Source: Ectothiorhodospiraceae bacterium (GTDB lineage Bacteria > Pseudomonadota > Gammaproteobacteria > Nitrococcales > Aquisalimonadaceae). Taken from it: DNA of 36,998 nt. Made by a program: the position numbers and the translations under genes. The notes below the pieces were generated by a model. The model saw only the letters and a program-made list of their open reading frames with translations. It ran no database searches and was not told the DNA's origin. The stretch spans positions 1-36,998 of the forward strand of contig SLCE01000188.1 of assembly GCA_007125985.1 (NCBI GenBank). The letters are read 5' to 3'. The stretch's first letter is position 1, and every line of letters begins with the position of its first letter. Of the stretch, positions 31,193-36,998 are shown piece after piece.

Positions 31193-32641
31193 TCAGGGCA
31201 GGTTGGGGAAGCAGATGCCCACCATTTCCTGCATAACCCGGATCACCTGGCAGCTGTAGCCGAACTCGTTGTCGTACCAGACATAGAGTACGCACTTGTT
31301 GCCATTCACCAGGGTGGAGGCGGAATCCACCACACCCGCATGGCGTGAGCCCACCAGGTCGCTGGAGACAATCTCGGTGGACGCGGTGTAGTCGATCTGC
31401 TCCTGCAAACCGGAATGCAGGGCCATGTCCCGCAGGTAGGCGTTCAGTTCTTCCTTGCTGGTATCCCGGCTCAGACTCAGGTTCAGTACCGCCAGCGAGA
31501 CGTTGGGCGTGGGCACCCGGATGGCATTGCCGGTGAGCTTGCCCTTCAGCTCCGGCAGGGCCTTGGCCACCGCTTTGGCTGCCCCGGTTTCGGTGAGCAC
31601 CATGTTCAGCGCCGCGCTGCGGCCCCGGCGGGAGCCCGGGTGGTAGTTGTCGATCAGGTTCTGGTCGTTGGTGTAGGAGTGCACCGTTTCCACGTGGCCG
31701 TGCTCGATGCCGTACTCGTCCTGCAGCGCCTTCAGCACCGGCACAATGGCGTTGGTGGTGCAACTGGCGGCGGAGACAATGCGGTCCGTCGACTTCATGT
31801 CGTGCTGGTTGACGCCGTAGACGATGTTGGGCAGGTCACCCTTGCCCGGCGCGGTGAGCAGCACCTTGGATACACCCTTGGCCTGCAGGTGCAGGCTGAG
31901 CCCTTCCTCGTCACGCCACTTGCCGGTGTTGTCCACCACCAGGGCGTTGTCGATGCCGTACTGGGTGTAATCGATGGTGTCCGGGGAATCGGCGTAGATC
32001 ACCTGGATGAAGTTGCCGTTGGCGATAATGGCGTTGGCGTCATCCAGCACGTGAATGGTGCCGTTGAACGGGCCGTGCACGGAATCGCGGCGCAGCAGAC
32101 TGGCGCGCTTCTCGATGTCATGGCCCTTGCCCTTGCGCACTACGATGGCCCGCAGGCGCATCTTGTTGCCGCTGCCGGTGCGCTCGATGAGCAGGCGTGC
32201 CAGCAGTCGCCCGATGCGGCCGAAGCCGTACAACACCACGTCTTGCGGCTCCCGCAGCTGTAGTTCCCCCTGGCCGTCCAGGATATTGCCCAGCTTGCGC
32301 TGCAGGTAGTCGGCGATGGTCTCGTCCTTCTGACCGTCCTTGAGGAAGCCGGTGGTGAGCTTGCCCAGATCCAGCCGCGCCGGGCTGAGATCCAGCTTCA
32401 TCAGTTCCTCGAGCACGGGGAAGGTGTTGTGGATGGAGAGCCCTTCAGGTTCGTACTGCTTGACGAAGCGATGTGCCTTGAGGATGTCGATGGTGGTGCA
32501 GTTGATCAGCGGGCGGCCGTAGATCCGCAGGACCACGCCCTTGTCCCGGTAAAGCTTGCCGATCATCGGCAGCATCAGTTCGGCCAGTTCCTGGCGCTGG
32601 GTCCAGTCGTTAAGATAGGAATCCTGCTGTTGCTGGTTCAT
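31193..32641 (-). CDS. Glyceraldehyde-3-phosphate dehydrogenase, long form
   Basis: NAD(P)-dependent conversion of glyceraldehyde-3-phosphate to 1,3-bisphosphoglycerate. It has 482 residues against about 335 for classical GapA. The first 130 residues are an extension with no motif I recognise, but rich in helix (ELAELMLPMIGKLYRDKGV; FPVLEELMKLDLSPARLDLG). The dehydrogenase proper starts with VVLYGFGRIGRLLARLL (GFGRIG at 139-144). The catalytic SAASCTTNAIVPV has Cys294, the partner is His321 in TVHSYTNDQNLIDNYH, and the end has YVWYDNEFGYSCQV. I recall similar long forms in Pseudomonas and Vibrio beside ordinary GapA. ATG at 32641 follows GGAG with a seven-base spacer. Confidence 0.93.
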   Translation of the reverse strand: MNQQQQDSYLNDWTQRQELAELMLPMIGKLYRDKGVVLRIYGRPLINCTTIDILKAHRFVKQYEPEGLSIHNTFPVLEELMKLDLSPARLDLGKLTTGFLKDGQKDETIADYLQRKLGNILDGQGELQLREPQDVVLYGFGRIGRLLARLLIERTGSGNKMRLRAIVVRKGKGHDIEKRASLLRRDSVHGPFNGTIHVLDDANAIIANGNFIQVIYADSPDTIDYTQYGIDNALVVDNTGKWRDEEGLSLHLQAKGVSKVLLTAPGKGDLPNIVYGVNQHDMKSTDRIVSAASCTTNAIVPVLKALQDEYGIEHGHVETVHSYTNDQNLIDNYHPGSRRGRSAALNMVLTETGAAKAVAKALPELKGKLTGNAIRVPTPNVSLAVLNLSLSRDTSKEELNAYLRDMALHSGLQEQIDYTASTEIVSSDLVGSRHAGVVDSASTLVNGNKCVLYVWYDNEFGYSCQVIRVMQEMVGICFPNLP

Positions 32642-32697
32642 GCTGACTCCGGATGGGCTCTGGCTGTTGAGGGGGTGCTCATCTATCGGGCGGCCGG

Positions 32698-32726
32698 ATT
32701 CTACGAAAATCCGCGCCCGGAGTCAC
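32698..32726 (-). promoter_or_regulatory. Candidate promoter of the long GAPDH gene
   Basis: Read leftward, GTGACT (32721-32726) and TAGAAT (32698-32703) are 17 bases apart, matching sigma70 -35 and -10 at four and five positions. It lies 57 bases upstream of the GAPDH start. No other candidate in the 146-base gap is better. Confidence 0.4.
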
Positions 32727-32731
32727 GGCCC

Positions 32732-32747
32732 AGTTATTTCAATAACT
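32732..32747. promoter_or_regulatory. Palindromic operator candidate between GAPDH and SRPBCC genes
   Basis: AGTTATT-TC-AATAACT is a perfect 7-bp inverted repeat in an otherwise GC-rich gap between divergent genes. It lies just upstream of the candidate -35 box of GAPDH and 40 bases before the SRPBCC start, a fitting place for a dimeric regulator. The regulator is unknown. Confidence 0.4.
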
Positions 32748-32787
32748 TGATTGCGCCCGTACCGGGTGCACACATGCAGGCAGGCCC

Positions 32788-33243
32788 ATGCGCAAGGAAG
32801 TCATTGCCGAAACCCGCATTGCCGCTGAGCCCGCCGTGGTCTGGGAGCGCTTGCTGGACTTTTCCGCCTACGCGGAATGGAACCCGTTCATCGCGCCGGC
32901 GGAACTGGATGCCGAGGCGCGTACCGGCCAGCGGCTTGCGCTGCAATACCGCCCACCGGGGCTGCAACCCCGGTCGGCGCACGTGGAGTTGCTTCGGGTG
33001 TTGCCGGCAGAGGAACTGAGCTGGCTGCAGCGTTGGCTGCCCATGGCCGGTCTGTTGGATATGGAACACCGCTTCATCCTGGAAACCGAGGATGATGCGG
33101 AAACCCGGCTGCTGCAGCGGCTGCGCCTGAGCGGTGTGCTGGTCCCCTTCCTGTGGTGGAAGCTGCGTACACCGTTGCAGCAGGGGCTGGTGGAATCGAA
33201 TCGGGCCCTGGCGCGCCTGGCGGTCAGCGGTTCGCCCGGCTGA
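32788..33243 (+). CDS. SRPBCC-domain protein
   Basis: 151-residue soluble protein of the START/Bet v1-like (SRPBCC) superfamily, which binds hydrophobic ligands. The family pattern is visible: EVIAETRIAAEPAVVWERLLDFSAYAEWNPFI at the N terminus (helix-grip fold start), a central beta run, and a C-terminal long helix LRTPLQQGLVESNRALARLA. No catalytic residues can be named. ATG at 32788 has only a weak purine-rich upstream site. It overlaps by 20 bases at its 3' end with the convergent thioesterase gene. Confidence 0.82.
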   Translation: MRKEVIAETRIAAEPAVVWERLLDFSAYAEWNPFIAPAELDAEARTGQRLALQYRPPGLQPRSAHVELLRVLPAEELSWLQRWLPMAGLLDMEHRFILETEDDAETRLLQRLRLSGVLVPFLWWKLRTPLQQGLVESNRALARLAVSGSPG

Positions 33244-33643
33244 CACGGCGAATCACCCCGCTGAAACCCAGCACCGGATGGGCATTGGTATACATGCGAC
33301 CGCGCACGAACAGCATGCGGCCGGTGGCATGCAGCACCTCGCCGTCCGCATGGACCGCGTCACCGCGAAAGGCGGGGGCTGTGAAGTCGCCGTTCAAGGA
33401 GACGGTGAGGCCGCTGTCCCCTTGCAAGCGGTGGCGGGCGATGACGAACAGGGCGTAATCCGCCAGCAGCATGAGCATGCCGCCATGGACAGCGCCCAGG
33501 TTGTTGCAGTGGCGGTCTTCCACCACGAAGCCGCATCGACCACGGCCCTCGGCGTCCAACGTCCAGTACAAGGGGCCGTTATGGGCTTCGAAGGGGTCTC
33601 CGGCGGCGGTTTCCCAGCCGGCGAAGGGATGTGCTTCTGTCAT
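33224..33643 (-). CDS. PaaI-family (hotdog) thioesterase
   Basis: Predicted acyl-CoA thioesterase of 139 residues with the hotdog fold. The active-site region is CNNLGAVHGGMLMLLADYAL, with Asn48, His53-Gly-Gly and Asp62 in the usual places. The last strands (VSLNGDFTAPAFRGD, GRMLFVRGRMYTN) match 4HBT-type proteins. ATG at 33643 has GGAGG six bases upstream; the longer frame to 33718 lacks this. The acyl substrate is unknown. Confidence 0.88.
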   Translation of the reverse strand: MTEAHPFAGWETAAGDPFEAHNGPLYWTLDAEGRGRCGFVVEDRHCNNLGAVHGGMLMLLADYALFVIARHRLQGDSGLTVSLNGDFTAPAFRGDAVHADGEVLHATGRMLFVRGRMYTNAHPVLGFSGVIRRVSRANR

Positions 33644-33795
33644 GCCATGCCTCCATGGAAATGGTGAAATGCCGCGCCGCGCTGGCGCCAAGCAGGTGCG
33701 GCGCATTACTGTACACATAAATTACTAGCTTACTCATCTTTTCAGGGTCGCGGCCAGATGCGGCGATCTGAACCGGGCACAAGACAGGGGGGAGC
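33644..33795. promoter_or_regulatory. Divergent gap with an AT-rich promoter patch
   Basis: A 152-base region between the thioesterase and an MFS gene. The segment 33704-33745 is AT-rich and holds two ATTACT copies (33705-33710 and 33721-33726) 16 bases apart plus TGTACA. It probably contains both promoters, but no boxes can be assigned with confidence. No gene or terminator is seen. Confidence 0.3.
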
Positions 33796-34968
33796 ATGGC
33801 AGGGCAGGAACGGATGCGCATTGATCAGGTACTGGCCGGTGCAGTGGCCATACTGGTCGGCCTGGGGCTGGCGCGTTTCGGTTACCCGCCACTGGTTCCT
33901 GGCATGATCGAGGGCGACTGGTTCACGCCCGCGGCTGCCGGTTACCTTGGCGCTGCCAACCTGTTGGGGTATCTGTTCGGGGCGCTCAGTGCCTCCTGGT
34001 TTGCCGGCCGGGTCGGACCAACAGCGGCCATCCGCGCGGGTCTGCTTCTGATCACGCTCAGTTTTCTGTTGTCCTCCTGGGCCGCGCCGTTCTTCTGGAT
34101 CTTCATCTGGCGTTTTCTGTCCGGTTGGGCCGGCGCCATTCTGATGGTGGTGGCGGCGTCCACGGTGCTCACCACCACGCCGCTGGCGCGGCGACCCCTG
34201 GCCGGCGCCATTGTGTTCAGTGGTGCCGGCGTGGGTGTGCTGTGTTCCGCCACCGTGGTGCCCTGGCTCACCACCCTGTCGGTGAGTTGGGCGTGGGTTT
34301 CCCTGGGTGTGGTTTGCCTGGTGCTGACCCTGGCCACCTGGCCTGCCTGGCGCACCGAATCCCCTGCTTCAGGGGGGGCTGCGGCGCAGCCCCTGCCTCC
34401 CATGCGCGTGGTGCCCCTGGCCGTGATCCTGGTGGTGATCGGATACGGGCTGCAATCCGTGGGTTACGTGCCGCATACGCTGTTCTGGGTGGATTTCCTG
34501 GCCCGGGAGCAGGGGCTGGGAACGGCGTTCGCGTCAGTGCAATGGAGTGTTTTCGCGCTGGGCGCCATTGCGGGGCCGTTCATGGCTGGTTGGGTGGCGG
34601 CACGCCTGGGTTGGTATCCGGCGCTACTGCTGGCGGTGGCGCTGATGTCGGCGGCGTTGTTCCTGTCCAGCGTGGCGGATGCCCTGTTGCTGGCCTCGCT
34701 GTGTTCTTTCGTGGTGGGGGCCATGGTGCCGGGGCTAGTGTCGCTGACTTCCGGCTATCTGTCGCAACTGGTGCCGCTGGAGCAGCACCGCCGCGCCTGG
34801 GGCTGGGCCACGGCGTCCTTTGCCCTGGCCCAGGCGGTGGGCGGTTATGCCCTGGCCGGCGTGTTTGGTTGGCTGGGTAGCTACCCGCCGGTGTTCATCA
34901 TCGGCGGGGTGTCGCTGGCGTTGGGGCTGGCCGTGACGGCCCTGACCCGGTTCGGGCGGGCCGCCTGA
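33796..34968 (+). CDS. YbfB/YjiJ-family MFS transporter
   Basis: Inner-membrane transporter of 390 residues with about 12 hydrophobic segments and the typical YbfB/YjiJ start IDQVLAGAVAILVGLGLARFGYPPLVPGM (in pieces up to residue 36), then GYLGAANLLGYLFGAL and a strongly conserved GAGVGVLCSATVVPWL. The substrate is unknown; relatives are annotated only as MFS proteins. ATG at 33796 lies very close to GGGGGGAGC, so ATG at 33814 is an alternative. It ends six bases from the stop of the convergent dehydrogenase. Confidence 0.88.
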   Translation: MAGQERMRIDQVLAGAVAILVGLGLARFGYPPLVPGMIEGDWFTPAAAGYLGAANLLGYLFGALSASWFAGRVGPTAAIRAGLLLITLSFLLSSWAAPFFWIFIWRFLSGWAGAILMVVAASTVLTTTPLARRPLAGAIVFSGAGVGVLCSATVVPWLTTLSVSWAWVSLGVVCLVLTLATWPAWRTESPASGGAAAQPLPPMRVVPLAVILVVIGYGLQSVGYVPHTLFWVDFLAREQGLGTAFASVQWSVFALGAIAGPFMAGWVAARLGWYPALLLAVALMSAALFLSSVADALLLASLCSFVVGAMVPGLVSLTSGYLSQLVPLEQHRRAWGWATASFALAQAVGGYALAGVFGWLGSYPPVFIIGGVSLALGLAVTALTRFGRAA

Positions 34969-34974
34969 AGCCGT

Positions 34975-35910
34975 TTACGTCGGTGTCAGCAGCGGCTGGC
35001 CGTCGAAATGGGCACGGAGATTGTCCACCACCAGCTGACCCATTTCCAGCCGGGTTTCCACCGTGCCGCTGGCGTAATGCGGTTGCAGCACCACATTGTC
35101 CATGTCGATCAGTGCATCCGGCACGTGGGGCTCATCATGGAAGACGTCCAGGCCGGCGCCGCGCAGGCGCCCTTCCTGTAGCGCGTCCACCAGGGCGGGC
35201 TCGTCCACTGTGGAGCCGCGGCCGATGTTGATCAGGGTACCCTCGGGGCCTAGGGCATCCAGCACCGTGCGATCCACCATGCCCTCCGTGGCGGAGCCGC
35301 CGGGCACGATGACCATCAGAAAGTCGCTGTCCGCGGCCAGATCGGGCAGGCTGTCGTAGTAGCGATAGGGGACATCCGGGTTTGCGCGACGCTGGTGGTA
35401 GCCGATGTGCATGTCGAAGGCCGCGGCGCGACGGGCCACGGCCTGGCCGATACGCCCAAGGCCCAGAATGCCGAGTCGCTTGCCGGTCACCCGGTGACCC
35501 AGCCCCAGCCCCTGCAGCCAGCGGCCGGCCCGGACGTTCCGATCCGCCTGACAGAGCTTGCGCGCCGTGGCCAGCATCAGCGCAATGCCCGCATCGGCCA
35601 CGTCCGCCGTGAGCACGTCGGGGGTATTGGCCACCCGGATGTTGCGGCGCCGGGCGGCGTCCAGGTTCAATGCGTCCGTGCCGATGCCGGAGGAGGCCAC
35701 CACCTCCAGTGCGGGTAGCGCATCCATCAGCGCCAACGGGACGCCCTGGACGGCGTTGGTCGCCAGGCCGCGGATCTGCGACCCGACCTCCTGCAGCAAC
35801 GCGTCGGCCTCCGCTGTTGGCTCGGGCAGGATGTGGACGGGAAAGTGTTCCTGCAGTTGCGGGATCACGTTGGGCGGCATGCGGCCGGCAATCAGGATGG
35901 GCGCAGTCAT
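34975..35910 (-). CDS. D-isomer-specific 2-hydroxyacid dehydrogenase
   Basis: NAD(P)H-dependent reductase for a 2-oxoacid such as hydroxypyruvate or glyoxylate. The 311-residue protein has VVASSGIGTDALNLDAARRRNI, the Rossmann motif GILGLGRIGQAVARR (Gly150-x-Gly152-x-x-Gly155), and the catalytic set Arg231 (INIGRGS), Glu260 (FHDEP) and His278 (LQPHYASGT). HQRRANPDVPYRYY after the first strand suggests NADPH preference because of the Arg pair. ATG at 35910 is chosen since the upstream extension to 35958 is unlike the family; GAGGAG lies 12 bases upstream. The exact substrate is not resolvable. Confidence 0.9.
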   Translation of the reverse strand: MTAPILIAGRMPPNVIPQLQEHFPVHILPEPTAEADALLQEVGSQIRGLATNAVQGVPLALMDALPALEVVASSGIGTDALNLDAARRRNIRVANTPDVLTADVADAGIALMLATARKLCQADRNVRAGRWLQGLGLGHRVTGKRLGILGLGRIGQAVARRAAAFDMHIGYHQRRANPDVPYRYYDSLPDLAADSDFLMVIVPGGSATEGMVDRTVLDALGPEGTLINIGRGSTVDEPALVDALQEGRLRGAGLDVFHDEPHVPDALIDMDNVVLQPHYASGTVETRLEMGQLVVDNLRAHFDGQPLLTPT

Positions 35911-35973
35911 GGTCGGGCCAGGCTCCTCTCTATTTTTAGCTTGTCGAGCGTAGCTCATTCCATGAAGGATTCC

Positions 35974-36891
35974 CTAATCCTGATGCGACTCCAATTGGAG
36001 GTTGTCGTGGTCCACCGCGTCCAGCCGCAGCTCCCGCACCACGGGGCCGGGATTGGCCATCAACTGCAGCTCGGCCCCGGTGCCGGTATCCGATCCCAGG
36101 CGCAGTTCCACCGTGCGGTCGTCCAGATGCAGACTGAGCACTCCCTGTTGTACGGCGCCGGTATGCATATCCAGCCGGACCGGATGCTCCGCACGGGTGT
36201 ACACCAACTGGCGCTGTCCGTCCGCGCCATGCCGCACCGCCTTGATGTGCAGCGCCCGCTGACCGTCTGCTTTGTCCAGCATCAGGTCCACCTGGCCGAT
36301 CTCGGTGTTCGCCTGCCGTAGCGCATACCGGTGCGTGCCGGGCGCCAGGGTGCGCGCGGTGTCCAGTGCGGCGGCCAGCACGGGCAGCAGGGATTTCGCC
36401 GTATCCAGTTCTGTTTCCACGGCCTGGGTGGTCAGCGGCGTGGACTGCAGGCTGAGCACGCCGGCATCGATTTGCCACAAAGAGGCCTTCTTGTAGGAGG
36501 GGCTCAAGGTCGTGGTCAGCGTGTAATGGGTGCGCCCGTAGTCCCAGCCGATGATGTCGATGAGCCATTCGCCCGGGGTGGGATTGTAGAACACGCAGGT
36601 GTCGGTGCGGGTGCCAGGCTCGGTGGAATCGCAGGTGTCATTGCGCTGCGGCCCGGCCACGAACAGGTCAGCATCCTGGCTGAGACGGTGCAGGCGGATT
36701 TCCAGCCGTGAGGTGCCCCGGGGCACGTGGGTGGCGTAGCTCTTCCAGTGATCGTCCCGGACGCTGGAATCAAGGGACACCGTATTGCCGTAGTACGTGG
36801 ATGAGCGCTTGCCCTCGCTTTCGGTGCAGCCGGTGAGCAGCGTTGCGGCAGCCAGTGTGGCGAGCAGGGCCGGAAGGCGGTATCTGTGCAT
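35974..36891 (-). CDS. Lipoprotein with a PPC-like domain
   Basis: Envelope lipoprotein of 305 residues, function unknown. The signal peptide ends in LLTGC (Cys22). Residues of about 40-130 look like a bacterial pre-peptidase C-terminal (PPC) beta-sandwich: HWKSYATHVPRGTSRLEIRL, DADLFVAGPQRNDTC, TPGEWLIDIIGWDYGRTHYTLTT. A second domain (about 135-305) is mostly beta strand with no recognised motif. No protease is adjacent, although PPC domains often accompany secreted enzymes. ATG at 36891 follows GAGG with a five-base spacer; an in-frame ATG at 36909 is less likely. Confidence 0.8.
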   Translation of the reverse strand: MHRYRLPALLATLAAATLLTGCTESEGKRSSTYYGNTVSLDSSVRDDHWKSYATHVPRGTSRLEIRLHRLSQDADLFVAGPQRNDTCDSTEPGTRTDTCVFYNPTPGEWLIDIIGWDYGRTHYTLTTTLSPSYKKASLWQIDAGVLSLQSTPLTTQAVETELDTAKSLLPVLAAALDTARTLAPGTHRYALRQANTEIGQVDLMLDKADGQRALHIKAVRHGADGQRQLVYTRAEHPVRLDMHTGAVQQGVLSLHLDDRTVELRLGSDTGTGAELQLMANPGPVVRELRLDAVDHDNLQLESHQD

Positions 36892-36998
36892 GGCAACCTC
36901 GTACTCCATGAGTCATGGCGTCATGGTGCACGGGGTAAACCGAACGGAAGCTGAACGAGAACGAGGAGGGCGGTGGTGGCCCGGGTTGGCGGCTGAAC
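36892..36998. other. Right edge, no gene seen
   Basis: The last 107 bases hold no open frame of note on either strand and no hairpin. They probably contain the promoter of the leftward lipoprotein gene. Confidence 0.5.

Noticed and set aside
31415-32263. 282-codon open frame antisense to the GAPDH gene
   Set aside because: Low-complexity Val/Gly/His translation arising from the opposite strand of a conserved gene.
1-36998. CRISPR array, tRNA, rRNA, prophage or full insertion sequence
   Set aside because: No regularly spaced direct repeats, cloverleaf sequences, rRNA segments, integrase, transposase or phage genes were seen in the window.

Overview
The window reads as an ordinary chromosomal segment of a GC-rich gammaproteobacterium. 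The evidence is the MFS-ssb pair, a complete MSHA-type pilus locus, a fused Sat-CysC enzyme and an elongated GAPDH. Many proteins are acid-rich, including the pilin MshA, and intergenic palindromes resemble ones I recall from Ectothiorhodospiraceae and Halomonas-like genomes. A moderately halophilic or alkaliphilic member of that neighbourhood fits, but this is inference. No phage, plasmid, CRISPR, rRNA or tRNA was seen.

Layout. 1-2.0 kb: MFS transporter and ssb. 2.0-6.0 kb: ugd, pgi, galU, which interconvert fructose-6-P/glucose-6-P and supply UDP-glucose and UDP-glucuronate. 6.1-10.7 kb: sulfate assimilation, with a TTG-started SLC13/TrkA-C permease, bifunctional Sat-CysC and CysQ. 10.8-12.6 kb (minus strand): a translationally coupled amidoligase-like protein and class-I glutamine amidotransferase, a small uncharacterised pathway candidate. 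12.9-28.0 kb: MSHA pilus genes in two convergent operons. The machinery genes mshI, I2, J, K, L, M, N, E, G, F lie on plus; the pilin and pseudopilin genes mshA, C, D, O, P, Q lie on minus. mshB and mshH are absent here, and no prepilin peptidase is present.

28.2-37.0 kb: metY (O-acetylhomoserine sulfhydrylase), a DUF411 metal-binding protein, an M48 lipoprotein protease, a GAPDH with a roughly 130-residue N-terminal extension, an SRPBCC protein, a PaaI-type thioesterase, a YbfB/YjiJ-type MFS transporter, a D-2-hydroxyacid dehydrogenase and a PPC-domain lipoprotein.

How the genes connect. The permease, Sat-CysC and CysQ take up sulfate, make PAPS and remove PAP. metY, about 18 kb away, uses the final product sulfide. 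The two pilus operons together encode one envelope-spanning machine whose ATPase, MshE, carries recognisable c-di-GMP-binding motifs.

The most unusual items are the amidoligase/amidotransferase pair with a hydrophobic insert in the amidotransferase; a dispersed small element in two copies (10789-10841 and 29596-29656), the second able to form two mutually exclusive hairpins just upstream of a ribosome-binding site; a large nested palindrome at 9722-9829; and the split, convergent MSHA locus. No stretch longer than 300 bases lacks a gene; the longest gaps are 27970-28268 and 12614-12891.
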